This document shows, piece after piece, positions 8,414-17,867 of a stretch of DNA of 64,000 bases. Within the stretch, counting starts at the first letter, position 1, and the number at the start of each line of letters is the position of its first letter. The notes below the pieces were generated by a model that ran no database searches, had not been told where the DNA came from, and saw only the letters and a program-made list of their open reading frames with translations. Source of the DNA: Myxococcales bacterium (lineage in GTDB: Bacteria > Myxococcota_A > Polyangia > Polyangiales > Ga0077539); the NCBI GenBank assembly GCA_030652255.1, contig JAUSAZ010000140.1:26353-90352 (forward strand), read 5' to 3'. The position numbers and the translations under genes are program-made.

Positions 8414-9088
8414 ATGGACCGAATCGACGATCTCACCGCGGATGTCTTCAACTTCCTGATCCAGCTACGCCGGCTGGACGCCAACGCGCAGCCGCCGCCG
8501 GAGACCGTCCTGCAGCGCCTCCGCACGCTCATCGACACGATGGGCAAGCGGGCGGCGGACCTCGGGTTCTCCCGGGAGGACGTGCTGGAGATCACCTACG
8601 CCATCGTGGCGCTCGCCGACGAGGCGGCGATCTACGCGGGCGGCAACCTGCGGCAGTACTGGATGCAGCGGCCACTGCAGCTCCAGTACTTCAACGAGAA
8701 CGTCGCCGGGGAGAACTTCTTCGCCCGGGTGATGGCCCTGCGGCAGGACCCGCGGCGCATCGACGCCGTGCGCGTGTACTACACGTGCCTGGTGCTCGGG
8801 TTCCAGGGCAAGTACCGGGTGCGCGGCGGCGAGGCCGAGCTCGCGGCCATCATGGACCAGCTCGCCGGAGACCTCTCCCGCGCCGGGCTCCTCGGCCCCG
8901 AGCTCCTCTCCGTGCACGGCGACCGCCCGGCCGGCGAGGTGCGCACCCGCGCCCGCGCCGACCTGCCCGTCGTCGGCCTCGCGGCGGCGGCGGTGGCCAT
9001 CTCCCTGGTGCTCTACGTCGGCCTGCGCATCTCGCTCAACGGCGAGGTCAGCACCGTGCTCAACCGCATCGCCCAGTTCGTTCACTGA
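8414..9088 (+). CDS. tssL: T6SS inner-membrane protein TssL (DotU/IcmH family)
   Basis: TssL is a tail-anchored inner-membrane protein that binds TssM and contacts the baseplate through its cytoplasmic domain. The 224 residues show the all-helical DotU domain: 'LTADVFNFLIQLRRLD', 'YAIVALADEAAIY' with the family Asp-Glu pair, 'LQLQYFNENVAGENFFARV', and 'YTCLVLGFQGKYR' (the Gly-Phe-x-Gly-x-Tyr motif). One C-terminal transmembrane helix lies at about residues 184-206, with only 18 residues after it. There is therefore no fused OmpA-like peptidoglycan-binding domain, and cell-wall anchoring would need a separate protein. It is followed by tssM after 18 nt. Confidence 0.94.
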   Translation: MDRIDDLTADVFNFLIQLRRLDANAQPPPETVLQRLRTLIDTMGKRAADLGFSREDVLEITYAIVALADEAAIYAGGNLRQYWMQRPLQLQYFNENVAGENFFARVMALRQDPRRIDAVRVYYTCLVLGFQGKYRVRGGEAELAAIMDQLAGDLSRAGLLGPELLSVHGDRPAGEVRTRARADLPVVGLAAAAVAISLVLYVGLRISLNGEVSTVLNRIAQFVH

Positions 9089-9106
9089 GAGAGGGCGGCA
9101 CCCACC

Positions 9107-12100
9107 GTGTTCAAGTACATCTTCGCGTTCCTGGTCATCGCGATCGCCTGGGCGGCGGCGTTCATCCTGAAGGAGCGCCTGCCGCACGGCTTCAACATCG
9201 CCATCGCCGTCACCGTGCTCACGGTGCTCGTGCTGGTGGGCCTCATCGCGTATCGCAAGTACCGCGCGCGCAAGGCGGCCCGCGAGATCGAGAAGGCCCT
9301 CAACGCCCAGGCCGAGGAGCACGCCCGCACGGTGCGCCCCGAGCAGCAGGCCGAGGTGCGAGCGATGCAGGCGGAGGTCACCCGCGCCATCGCGTCGCTC
9401 AAGTCGTCGAAGCTCGGGAAGAGCGGCGCCGAGGCCCTCTACGCGCTGCCCTGGTACGTCATCATCGGCCCGCCCGGGTCGGGCAAGACCACCGCGCTGC
9501 GCAACTCGGGGCTCCAGTTTCCGTACGCGTCGCAGAGCGGCGGCGGGGTGAAGGGCGTCGGAGGCACCCGCAACTGCGAGTGGTGGCTCACCAACGAGGC
9601 CGTGCTGCTCGACACCGCCGGCCGCTACATGACCGCCGACGACGACCGCGACGAGTGGCTCGCCTTCCTCGACATGCTCCGGAAGAACCGCCCCGAGAAG
9701 CCGCTCAACGGCGTCATCGTGGCGGTGAGCGTGGCCGACCTCCTGGGCGCCCGCGAGCACGAGATCGAGAACATGGCCAAGCGCGTGCGCGAGCGCGTCG
9801 ACGAGGTGATGGGCCAGCTCCAGATGACCATGCCGATCTACCTGCTGTTCACCAAGTGCGACCTCGTCGCCGGGTTCAGCGAGTTCTTCGGCGACCTGCG
9901 CAAGAACGAGCGCGGCCAGATCTGGGGCTTCACCTGGCCCCTCGGTGAGCAGCTCGCCTCGCCCGGCGCCTCCTTCGGCGAGCGCTTCGACGAGCTCGTG
10001 AAGGTCGCCGACCAGCGGAAGTTCCGCCGCCTCGCGGGGGAGCAGAAGCTCGAGGTGCGCGAGCAGGTGTTCCAGTTTCCGCAGCAGTTCGCCGGCGTGA
10101 AGCAGAACCTCGCGGACTTCATCGAGAACCTCTTCTCCGCCAACGTCTACCAGGGCGCGCCCAACTTCCGCGGGGTGTACTTCACCTCCGGCACCCAGGA
10201 GGGCCGGCCCATCGACCGGCTCACCCAGAAGCTCCGCGACACCCTCGGGCTGCCGCAGACCGCGGCGCCCACGCAGGTGGTCACCGAGGCCAAGAGCTTC
10301 TTCCTCCGCGACGTCTTCGCCCGGGTGGTCTTCCCCGACGCCGACATCGCGTCGCGCAGCCCCGAGGAGATCCGCCGGCAGCGCCGTCAGCGCTACCTCG
10401 TCGCCGCGGGCGCCTTCGCCACGGCGCTGCTCATCCTCACCATCCCCGCGATCGCGTACGTGCAGAACCGCGACTTCGTCCGCGAGGCCGGCGTCGAGGT
10501 CGAGCGCATCGCCGCCAACGCCGGCCAGCCCAACGCCGCGCCGCTCACCCTGGCCGAGCTCGAGCCGGTGCGCGCGCGCGTCGAGCAGCTCCGCAAGTGG
10601 GAGACCGGGGCGGAGTTCATCCCGCTCTACATGCGCTTCGGGATGTACAAGGGCACCGAGATCTACCCCCAGGTCTCGCGGCTGTACTCCACCGCGCTGC
10701 GCCGCCGGGTCATCGAGCCCCTCGCGGCGCGCGACCTCCGGGCGATGCGGGAGTTCGTCGGGCGCTACCCCGGCGAGATGGTGCCGACGCAGGCCGAGCG
10801 CACCGCGCAGTACGACGTGCTGAAGACGCACATCCTGCTGAGCCCGGCGACGCCCCGCGCCGCGGGCGAGCCGGAGACCAACGCGCAGAAGGCCTTCCTC
10901 ACGCGCACCCTCGTGGCGGCGTGGGGCAGGGGGGCGACGCCCTCGGGCGCCGACCTCGTGGCCATGAACGCCAACGTCTCGGCCTACATCGACCAGCTGC
11001 AAGACCGCCCGGCGGACCTCGCGCTCCCGCGCAACGTCAACGCCGTGCGCGACGTGCGCGGGGTGCTCAACCGCGCCTCCAACGTCGGCGTGGCGCTCGA
11101 CGGCATCATCGCCGCGGTGGCGGAGATGGGCTTCGACGTGAACCTCACGCGCGCCATCGGCCGCTCGCCCGAGCACGTCTTCCAGGTGGGCCCGATTCCG
11201 GGTCGCACCGTGCGCGGGGCCTTCACCCGCCGCGGCTGGGAGGAGTACGTGCGCGACCGGCTCAACCAGGCGCCGGAGGAGCTCGTGGGCGAGGCCTGGG
11301 TGCTCGGCCAGAGCCCCAACATCGCCCGCGCCGACCGGCTCGCGGAGACCCTCGCGGACGTGCGCTCGCAGTACTTCACCCAGTACATCGCCGAGTGGCA
11401 GAACTTCCTCGCGAGCCTCCGGGTGCGCGAGCCCGGCGACCCCCTCACGGCGCTCCAGATGCTCCAGTGGTTCACCGAGGGCGGCACCACGGCGTACCAG
11501 TTCCTGATGCGGACGGTCGCGGAGAACACCCGGCTGCTCGACCCCGATGCGGTGGCGGCCAACGCGGCCGGCGGCAGCCTGCTCGGGGCCGCCCAGCAGA
11601 TCGCCAACGCGCGGCTCCAGTCGCAGGGGCGCACCGGCATGGCGGCCGGCAACGCCGCCAACGCCGCGCTCGCGGCGCGCAACCGCCAGGGAGGCGGCCT
11701 CGTCGACACCCGCAAGCGCCGCGAGGACGTCGAGAACGACCCCATCCTCCGCGGCATCGTGGAGTTCGGCGTGCCCCCGACGCCGGTCGCCCCGCCCGCC
11801 GCGGCCGGCGCCCCGCCGGTGCCGCCGCCGCCGCCGAGCCCCACCGCGCTCAACACCTACCAGGAGCAGCTGCAGATCGTGCGCGACGCCCTGCAGACGC
11901 ACATCGACAACCCGGTCGCCCCGACGACGCCGCTCATCACGGCGCTCACGACGGCGCAGACCCGGGTGCAGTCGCTCATCAACGGCGCCGTGGTGCAGTC
12001 CCGCCCGGTGCTCATCAACCTGCTCCCGCCGCCGATCGAGTTCACCGTGCAGCGCGCCACCAGCGCCCTCGCCGGCGCGGGCTCCGACCGCTGGTGCAGC

Positions 12101-12937
12101 GCCGTGGTGGTGCCCTACGCCCGCACCCTGCACAACCGCTACCCCTTCGCGGCCGGCGGCCAGGACGCCGCCCTCAGCGACGTCGCGGATTTCTACCGTC
12201 CCACGCGAGGCGCGGTGTGGGCGTTCTATACCGAGGCGCTCACCTCCGACATCGCTCGGCAGGGAGATCAGTACGACTTCGTCACGCGCCTCGGCAATGA
12301 CATGGCCGACAACTGGCGCCCGGAGCTGCGCACCTTCCTCAACCGCTCGCAGGACCTCTCCACGGTGCTCTTCCCCGCCGGGTCGGACGCGCCGCGGGTG
12401 GACTTCGAGGTGCGCCTGCGCGCGACGCCCTCCATCGCCGAGCTCACCTTCACGGTCGACGGCGAGACCCTCCAGTACCGCAACGGCCCGCCCGAGTGGC
12501 GGCAGTTCCACTGGCCCGGCGCCGGCACGCAGCGCGGGGCGAAGCTTCGCGCGCGCGGCATCAACGGCACCGACGAGACCATCGAGCAGGAGGGCGAGTG
12601 GGGCCTCTTCCGCCTCTTCGAGGCGGGCGTCGTCCGCGGCTCGCCCGAGGCCCGCATCTTCTCGGTGGTCTGGCGCCTGCGCGACCAGGACATCGAGGTC
12701 GGCGTGGACATCCGCCCCGCCCGCAGCGAGAACCCCTTCTTCGGCGTGCCCCGCGCGGACAACGCCTCGACGGGCCGCTTCCTGCTGCCCTTCCGCTCCG
12801 AAGGGGTGACCGCGCCGCACCCCATCGCCCGCCGCGGGCGCTCGTGCAACCTCTCCGGCGTCCCGGGGATGCCCTCCGCCCCCGACGAGGACTCCTCCTC
12901 GCGCCGCCGTCGCCGTCGCCGCCACAGCGGCGGCTGA
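9107..12937 (+). CDS. tssM: T6SS inner-membrane protein TssM (IcmF family)
   Basis: TssM spans the inner membrane and, with TssL and TssJ, forms the envelope-spanning T6SS complex. The 1276-residue product starts at a GTG. Two hydrophobic helices lie within residues 4-48 and a third at about 430-450. Between them is the cytoplasmic nucleotide-binding domain with an intact Walker A motif 'GPPGSGKTT' (residues 121-129) and 'VLLDTAGRY' as the G3-like motif. The large periplasmic domain has 'YKGTEIYPQVSRLYS', and the C-terminal part 'FEVRLRATPSIAELTFTVDG' followed by 'WPG' matches the region that binds TssJ. A Pro-rich insert (about residues 885-910) and an Arg-rich tail after 'DEDSSS' are local oddities. 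It belongs to the tssJ-tssC run. Confidence 0.95.
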   Translation: MFKYIFAFLVIAIAWAAAFILKERLPHGFNIAIAVTVLTVLVLVGLIAYRKYRARKAAREIEKALNAQAEEHARTVRPEQQAEVRAMQAEVTRAIASLKSSKLGKSGAEALYALPWYVIIGPPGSGKTTALRNSGLQFPYASQSGGGVKGVGGTRNCEWWLTNEAVLLDTAGRYMTADDDRDEWLAFLDMLRKNRPEKPLNGVIVAVSVADLLGAREHEIENMAKRVRERVDEVMGQLQMTMPIYLLFTKCDLVAGFSEFFGDLRKNERGQIWGFTWPLGEQLASPGASFGERFDELVKVADQRKFRRLAGEQKLEVREQVFQFPQQFAGVKQNLADFIENLFSANVYQGAPNFRGVYFTSGTQEGRPIDRLTQKLRDTLGLPQTAAPTQVVTEAKSFFLRDVFARVVFPDADIASRSPEEIRRQRRQRYLVAAGAFATALLILTIPAIAYVQNRDFVREAGVEVERIAANAGQPNAAPLTLAELEPVRARVEQLRKWETGAEFIPLYMRFGMYKGTEIYPQVSRLYSTALRRRVIEPLAARDLRAMREFVGRYPGEMVPTQAERTAQYDVLKTHILLSPATPRAAGEPETNAQKAFLTRTLVAAWGRGATPSGADLVAMNANVSAYIDQLQDRPADLALPRNVNAVRDVRGVLNRASNVGVALDGIIAAVAEMGFDVNLTRAIGRSPEHVFQVGPIPGRTVRGAFTRRGWEEYVRDRLNQAPEELVGEAWVLGQSPNIARADRLAETLADVRSQYFTQYIAEWQNFLASLRVREPGDPLTALQMLQWFTEGGTTAYQFLMRTVAENTRLLDPDAVAANAAGGSLLGAAQQIANARLQSQGRTGMAAGNAANAALAARNRQGGGLVDTRKRREDVENDPILRGIVEFGVPPTPVAPPAAAGAPPVPPPPPSPTALNTYQEQLQIVRDALQTHIDNPVAPTTPLITALTTAQTRVQSLINGAVVQSRPVLINLLPPPIEFTVQRATSALAGAGSDRWCSAVVVPYARTLHNRYPFAAGGQDAALSDVADFYRPTRGAVWAFYTEALTSDIARQGDQYDFVTRLGNDMADNWRPELRTFLNRSQDLSTVLFPAGSDAPRVDFEVRLRATPSIAELTFTVDGETLQYRNGPPEWRQFHWPGAGTQRGAKLRARGINGTDETIEQEGEWGLFRLFEAGVVRGSPEARIFSVVWRLRDQDIEVGVDIRPARSENPFFGVPRADNASTGRFLLPFRSEGVTAPHPIARRGRSCNLSGVPGMPSAPDEDSSSRRRRRRRHSGG

Positions 12938-12973
12938 ACCCCTCCAGCACCCCCCTCCGACGAAGCCCACCAC

Positions 12974-13912
12974 ATGGGAGCACCGACCGATCGGGACGCG
13001 CTCGGTGTGTACGGGAAGATCCCCGCCCAGGGGGACTTCGTCCGCATCAACGCCTCGGACCAGGCCGCCCAGTCCCTCGACGTCTGGGTGCAGGAGGCGC
13101 TCGAGACCCTCGGGCGCATGGGCGCTGCCTTCCCCGCGGAGCCCCTGTACTTCCTGCACCACGGCGGGCACCCGTCGCTGCCCGCCACCATCGGCGCGAT
13201 GATCGCCAGCCAGGACCGCGTCGGGCGCGTGTACCCGATGACGGTGTTCGCGCGGGTCGACCCCGCGTGGCTCGCGACCCGATGGTCGGGCGCGCCGCTG
13301 GGCTACGGGCTCTTCCTCCGCGACGCCACGCGCATCCTGCGTGACCTCGCCCGCGCCGACGCGCAGCTCATCACGGCGTGGACCCGCAACCTCCGGCTGC
13401 CCACCCCGCAGGACCTCGCGCAGGTCGACGTGGTCTGCATGCACGCGCTCCAGACCTTCTCGTCGGCGCAGGTGCTCCCGCGCATGACCGGCGACCCGCA
13501 GGCGGCGTCGTGCTGGTACGCCCTCAAGACCGCCGTCGACGCCTGCGACAGCGCGCGGGTGCGCCCGGGCCGCCCCCCGATCGTGCTCGACGGCGCGCTC
13601 ACCGGCGACCTCGACCTCTTCGCGTGGCTCGAGCTCCTGCGCCGGCGGCTGCAGGGCGCCTTCGTGCCGACGGTGCTCTGGACCGAGTCCGCGCCCGCCC
13701 GGATGCTGGTGTGCATGGGCCCGCCGTCGGGCTCGATGTTACGGTACCTGGTAAACCCCGACGACGCGGCGGCGCAGCACTGGCCGCTGTGGACGCACCG
13801 CCCGGAGGCGGTCGCGCAGGCGCGGCAGTCGCTGTCGCCCGCCCACCAGGCGGCCATCGCCCAGTGGAACGCGCCGCTGGAGGCACTTCTCTCTACCCTT
13901 GGCTGGGCGTAA
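12974..13912 (+). CDS. tagF: T6SS-associated regulator TagF
   Basis: TagF proteins are T6SS accessory factors. In Pseudomonas and Agrobacterium they repress secretion post-translationally, opposing threonine phosphorylation or through Fha. The 312-residue product has the family N-terminal motif 'VYGKIPAQGDFVRIN' (Gly-Lys-x-Pro-x-x-Gly-Asp-Phe) and the downstream 'ASQDRVGRVYPMTVFARV', equivalent to the Ser-x-Asp-x-x-Gly-Arg-x-[FY]-Pro signature. A second half with 'MTGDPQAASCWYALKTAVDAC' and 'PARMLVCMGPPSGSML' follows. No PP2C-like phosphatase domain fused to TagF is seen. It sits between tssM and tssA (36 and 33 nt gaps). The pseudokinase near vgrG may be part of the same control circuit, which is inference. 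Confidence 0.88.
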   Translation: MGAPTDRDALGVYGKIPAQGDFVRINASDQAAQSLDVWVQEALETLGRMGAAFPAEPLYFLHHGGHPSLPATIGAMIASQDRVGRVYPMTVFARVDPAWLATRWSGAPLGYGLFLRDATRILRDLARADAQLITAWTRNLRLPTPQDLAQVDVVCMHALQTFSSAQVLPRMTGDPQAASCWYALKTAVDACDSARVRPGRPPIVLDGALTGDLDLFAWLELLRRRLQGAFVPTVLWTESAPARMLVCMGPPSGSMLRYLVNPDDAAAQHWPLWTHRPEAVAQARQSLSPAHQAAIAQWNAPLEALLSTLGWA

Positions 13913-13945
13913 GCCTCCCGGTCGCGAATCACACCCTCAAACACG

Positions 13946-15694
13946 GTGGTCATGGACGTCGAAGAACTCCGCTCCCGCGCGCAGCCCTGGACCGCACCCA
14001 TCTCCGACGAGGCGCCCGCGGGCGCCAACTCCAGCACCGACCCGCAGTACGCCGAGCTGCGCGACGAGGTGGCCAAGCGCGACTCGCCCTCCGGCGGTCA
14101 GATCCAGTGGCGCAAGGTCATCGACAACGCGACGGAGCTCCTCCAGAACCGCTCGAAGGACATGCTGGTGGCGTCGTACATGGCCTTCGGGCTGTACACG
14201 TCGCGCGGGCTCGACGGGCTGGTCACCGGGCTCTCGGTGCTCGCGGTGATCATGGAGGACTACTGGGCCACGGCGTTTCCCGAGCAGAAGCGCATGCGCG
14301 GCCGGGTCAACGCCGTCGAGTGGATCATCAAGAGCTGCGACGCCGTCCTGCCCAACCTCCCGGTGACGGCGAAGGACCGCAAGACCCTCACGGACCTCGA
14401 CTTCGTCGCCAAGCACCTCGCCAAGGTGGCGCGCGACAAGTTCGCCGACGCCTGCCCCGCGATGCGCCCGCTCACCGAAGGCGTGCAGCGGCTGATGATG
14501 AACCTCCCGGCCGAGGCGCCCCCGGAGCCGCCGCCTCCGCCACCGCCTCCACCACCCTCCGCCGAGGCTCCGCCTCCGGTGGCCGCTCCGCCTCCGGTCG
14601 CCGCTCCGCCTCCGGTCGCCGCTCCGCCGCCTCCGGTCGCGGCTCCGGTCGCCGCTGCGCCGCCGCCGGTCGCGGTGGCGATGCCCGCGGTCGCCGCCGC
14701 GCCGCCGCCAGCCGACGCGAGCGCCGTGGTGTCCTTCCTCGCGACGCTGGGCGGAAACATCTTCGAGGCCGCCAACACCCTGCGCAACGCCGACTCCACC
14801 AACCCGCTCTCGTACCGCATGGCGCGCATGGGCGTGTACCTGCACCTCGTCGACCCGCCGCCCGCGGACGGCGGCAAGACCAAGGTGCCCGCCCCGGAGG
14901 CCTCGCGCCGCGCGCAGCTCGCGAAGATCGCGGAGAACAGCAAGTGGGCCGCGCTCCTGGAGGAGAGCGAGTCGGCGCTCCAGCGCGGGCGCTTCTGGCT
15001 CGACCTGCACCGCTACTCGGCGATGTCCCTCGCGGGCCTCGGCGACGCCCACCAGAAGGCCCTCGCCGAGCTGCTGCGAGAGACCGCGCTGGTGATCAAG
15101 CGCATGCCCGCGCTGGTCGACCTCTCCTTCGGCGACGGCAGCCCCTTCGCGAGCGCCGAGACGAAGGCGTGGATCGAGTCCGAGGTGCTGCCCGCGCTGG
15201 GTGGCGGCGGCGGCGGTGGTGGCGGCATGCCCATGATGGCCGCGCCGTCGGGCGGTGGCGGCGGCGGGGCGCGGGTGGTCGTGGTGCAGGGCGGCGGCGG
15301 CGGCGGCGGCGAGGACGCTGCGGTCATCGACGAGGCGCGCAAGATGGCCTCGTCGGGCAAGCTGCCGGACGCGATCGCGATGCTACAGGGGCGCATGACG
15401 TCCGCGGGCTCGGCGTCGTCGCGCTTCCGGGTGCGCCTGGGCATCGGGCAGGTGTGCATGGCGGCGGGGCAGGTGGCCCTGGCGCGCGCGGTCTTCGAGT
15501 CGACCGAGAAGGAGGTCGAGCGCTACGGCCTGGAGGAGTGGGACCCGGCGCTGGCCGCGGCCTCGTCCGAGGGGCTGTACGCGTGCCTGAAGTTGTTGGC
15601 CAAGGGGGGTAAGGCGCTGCCCCCGGAGGCGGGGTTGCTATATGATCGCGTCTGTCGTCTCGATCCGACGGCAGCATTGCGCCTTGGGGCTTGA
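13946..15694 (+). CDS. tssA: T6SS TssA-family protein with Pro-rich and Gly-rich linkers
   Basis: TssA proteins prime baseplate and sheath assembly and cap the distal sheath end. The 582-residue product opens with an ImpA N-terminal domain (about residues 10-135): 'PISDEAPAGANSSTDPQY', 'WRKVIDNATELLQNRSKDM', and 'MEDYWATAFPEQKRMRGRVNAVEW'. A Pro/Ala/Val-rich linker follows, encoded by about 14519-14714. A central helical domain around 'SYRMARMGVYLHL' comes next, then a Gly-rich linker (about 15199-15312), then a C-terminal helical domain ending in 'LYDRVCRLDPTAAL'. The two linkers divide it into three blocks, as in the long TssA subclass. An in-frame Met two codons downstream (13952) is an equally good start. 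It is followed by tssB after 67 nt. Confidence 0.92.
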   Translation: MVMDVEELRSRAQPWTAPISDEAPAGANSSTDPQYAELRDEVAKRDSPSGGQIQWRKVIDNATELLQNRSKDMLVASYMAFGLYTSRGLDGLVTGLSVLAVIMEDYWATAFPEQKRMRGRVNAVEWIIKSCDAVLPNLPVTAKDRKTLTDLDFVAKHLAKVARDKFADACPAMRPLTEGVQRLMMNLPAEAPPEPPPPPPPPPPSAEAPPPVAAPPPVAAPPPVAAPPPPVAAPVAAAPPPVAVAMPAVAAAPPPADASAVVSFLATLGGNIFEAANTLRNADSTNPLSYRMARMGVYLHLVDPPPADGGKTKVPAPEASRRAQLAKIAENSKWAALLEESESALQRGRFWLDLHRYSAMSLAGLGDAHQKALAELLRETALVIKRMPALVDLSFGDGSPFASAETKAWIESEVLPALGGGGGGGGGMPMMAAPSGGGGGGARVVVVQGGGGGGGEDAAVIDEARKMASSGKLPDAIAMLQGRMTSAGSASSRFRVRLGIGQVCMAAGQVALARAVFESTEKEVERYGLEEWDPALAAASSEGLYACLKLLAKGGKALPPEAGLLYDRVCRLDPTAALRLGA

Positions 15695-15761
15695 ACGCGG
15701 CAGAGTCGCCCCGGCGCTGCGTCGCGGGCGGCGGTGATCACACACGAGAGGAAGGTCTGGC

Positions 15762-16259
15762 ATGTCACGAGAAGGTTCAGTTGCTCCCAAGGAGCGGGTC
15801 AACATCGTCTACAAGCCGGCGACCGGCAACGCGCAGGAGGAGGTCGAGCTCCCCCTGAAGATCATGATGGTCGGGGACTACACGCTCCGTCCCGACGACC
15901 AGGCGGTCGAGAACCGCAAGCCGATCAACGTGGACAAGGACAACTTCAACCAGGTGCTCGGCGAGCAGAAGCTCGAGCTCAACCTGGGCGTCGCCGACAA
16001 GCTCTCCAACGAGCCCGGCGCGGAGATGGCCGTCAACCTGAAGTTCAAGAAGCTCTCGGACTTCACCCCCGAGGGCGTGGCCAACCAGGTGCCCGAGATG
16101 CGCAAGCTGCTCGAGCTGCGGTCGGCGCTCAACGCGCTCAAGGGCCCGCTGGGCAACGTGCCGGCGTTCCGCAAGAAGATCCAGGGGCTCCTCGGCGACG
16201 AGGACGGGCGCGCCAAGCTCATGCAGGAGCTCGGCCTCGGCGACAAGGGCGGCGCCTGA
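15762..16259 (+). CDS. tssB: T6SS contractile sheath small subunit TssB (VipA)
   Basis: TssB pairs with TssC to build the contractile sheath around the Hcp tube. The 165-residue size and sequence fit the family: 'ERVNIVYKPATG', 'VELPLKIMMVGDYTLRPDD' (the conserved Leu-Pro-x-x-x-x-x-x-Gly-Asp segment), 'RKPINVDKDNFNQVL', and a C-terminal 'ALKGPLGNVPAFRKKIQ', equivalent to the conserved Leu-Lys-x-Pro-x-x-x-x-x-x-Phe-Arg. The purine-rich sequence AGAGGAAGG lies about 8 nt before the ATG. It is followed by tssC after 48 nt, the usual order. Confidence 0.96.
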   Translation: MSREGSVAPKERVNIVYKPATGNAQEEVELPLKIMMVGDYTLRPDDQAVENRKPINVDKDNFNQVLGEQKLELNLGVADKLSNEPGAEMAVNLKFKKLSDFTPEGVANQVPEMRKLLELRSALNALKGPLGNVPAFRKKIQGLLGDEDGRAKLMQELGLGDKGGA

Positions 16260-16307
16260 TCGCTCCCGCGGAACACCAAAGAAACCCATCAAGGAATCAC
16301 AGCACCC

Positions 16308-17789
16308 ATGAGTGACCTGAAGACCCAGTCCCAGGGCGGGACGCAGACGCTGGAGCAGGGCTCGCTGCTCGACGAGATCCTCAACGAGGGGAAGATCAAG
16401 CCCAGCGAAGAGGGCTACGACATCGTCCGCCGCGGCGTGCAGCACTTCATCGCGGAGATGCTCGCCCCCGGCCGCGCGACCGAGCGCGTCGACAAGAACA
16501 TCGTCGACGCCATGATCGCGGAGATCGACTCGCGGCTGTCCGCGCAGATCAACGCCATCCTGCATCACCCTGATTTCCAGCGGCTGGAGAGCGCCTGGCG
16601 CTCGTTGAAGTTCCTCGTCGACCGGGTGGACTTCCGCGAGAACATCAAGGTCGAGATGCTCAACTGCTCGAAGGAGGACCTCCTCAACGACTTCGAGGAC
16701 TCCCCCGAGGTGCCCAAGAGCGGCCTCTACAAGCTGGTGTACTCGCGCGAGTACGGCACTTTCGGCGGCAAGCCCCTCGGCCTGATGGTGGGCAACTACG
16801 AGTTCGACGCGGGGCCCCAGGACATCTCGCTGATGCAGAAGATCGCGTCGGTCGCCGCCATGGCGCACGCGCCCTTCATCTCCGCCGCGGCGCCGAAGAT
16901 GTTCGGCGAGGACAACTGGGAGAACCTCCCCAACCTCAAGGACCTCAAGTCCCTCTTCGAGGGCCCGCAGTACGCCCGCTGGCACGCGTTCCGCGAGAGC
17001 GAAGACGCGCGCTACGTGGGCCTCACGATGCCGCGCTTCCTGCTGCGCATGCCCTACGGTGCGAGCACCATCCCGGTGAAGTCCTTCAACTTCGAGGAGG
17101 ACGTCGTCGGCTCGCACGACAAGTACCTCTGGGGCAACGCCGCCGTGGCGATGGCCACCCGCGTGGCCGACTCCTTCGCGAAGTACCGCTGGTGCCCGAA
17201 CATCATCGGCCCGCAGGCCGGCGGCACGGTCGAGGACCTCCCCCTGCACCAGTACGAGGCCATGGGCGAGATCCAGACCAAGATCCCGACCGAGGTGCAG
17301 CTCACCGAGCGCCGCGAGTACGAGCTGTCGGAGGAGGGCTTCATCGGCCTCACCTTCCGCAAGGACTCCAACAACGCGTGCTTCTTCTCGGCGAACTCCG
17401 TGCAGAAGGCGAAGTACTTCGGCCAGAGCCCCGAAGGCCGCGAGGCGGAGACCAACTACCGCCTCGGCACGCAGCTCCCGTACATGTTCATCATGAACCG
17501 CCTCGCCCACTACCTGAAGGTGCTCCAGCGCGAGCAGATCGGGTCGTGGAAGGAGCGGGTCGACCTCGAGCGCGAGCTCAACACCTGGATCGGCCAGTAC
17601 GTCGCGGACATGGACGACCCCGCCCCGGGCGTGCGCTCGCGCCGCCCGCTGCGCAAGGCCTCCATCGAGGTCAAGGAGGTCGAGGGCCAGCCCGGCTGGT
17701 ACCGCTGCGACCTCAAGGTGCGCCCGCACTTCAAGTACATGGGCGCGGCCTTCACGCTGTCCCTCGTCGGCAAGCTCGACAAGGAATGA
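16308..17789 (+). CDS. tssC: T6SS contractile sheath large subunit TssC (VipB)
   Basis: TssC is the large sheath subunit and carries the ClpV-binding N-terminal region. The 493-residue product has the family landmarks 'ILHHPDFQRLESAWRSLKF' (Leu-Glu-x-x-Trp-Arg-x-Leu-x-x-Leu), 'YEFDAGPQDISLMQKIA', 'MPRFLLRMPYG', and 'FILTFR'-like 'FIGLTFRKDSNNACFFSANS'. The C-terminus ends with 'KVRPHFKYMGAAFTLSLVGKLDKE', typical of the family. The frame ends the contiguous T6SS run. The next gene is transcribed towards it, and no hcp or tssF follows. Confidence 0.97.
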   Translation: MSDLKTQSQGGTQTLEQGSLLDEILNEGKIKPSEEGYDIVRRGVQHFIAEMLAPGRATERVDKNIVDAMIAEIDSRLSAQINAILHHPDFQRLESAWRSLKFLVDRVDFRENIKVEMLNCSKEDLLNDFEDSPEVPKSGLYKLVYSREYGTFGGKPLGLMVGNYEFDAGPQDISLMQKIASVAAMAHAPFISAAAPKMFGEDNWENLPNLKDLKSLFEGPQYARWHAFRESEDARYVGLTMPRFLLRMPYGASTIPVKSFNFEEDVVGSHDKYLWGNAAVAMATRVADSFAKYRWCPNIIGPQAGGTVEDLPLHQYEAMGEIQTKIPTEVQLTERREYELSEEGFIGLTFRKDSNNACFFSANSVQKAKYFGQSPEGREAETNYRLGTQLPYMFIMNRLAHYLKVLQREQIGSWKERVDLERELNTWIGQYVADMDDPAPGVRSRRPLRKASIEVKEVEGQPGWYRCDLKVRPHFKYMGAAFTLSLVGKLDKE

Positions 17790-17867
17790 GTCCCGCCGCG
17801 GGTGGTCCCCTCGTCGGGTGATCGCCCGCCTCTCTCCCTCTCCTTCAAGACATCGAACGGGTGATGG

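Noticed and set aside
8465..13444. A 1659-residue leftward open frame across tssL, tssM and tagF
   Set aside because: It is the reverse complement of well-supported T6SS genes; its composition (Arg, Glu, Val, Gly, His) is typical of an antisense shadow in GC-rich DNA.
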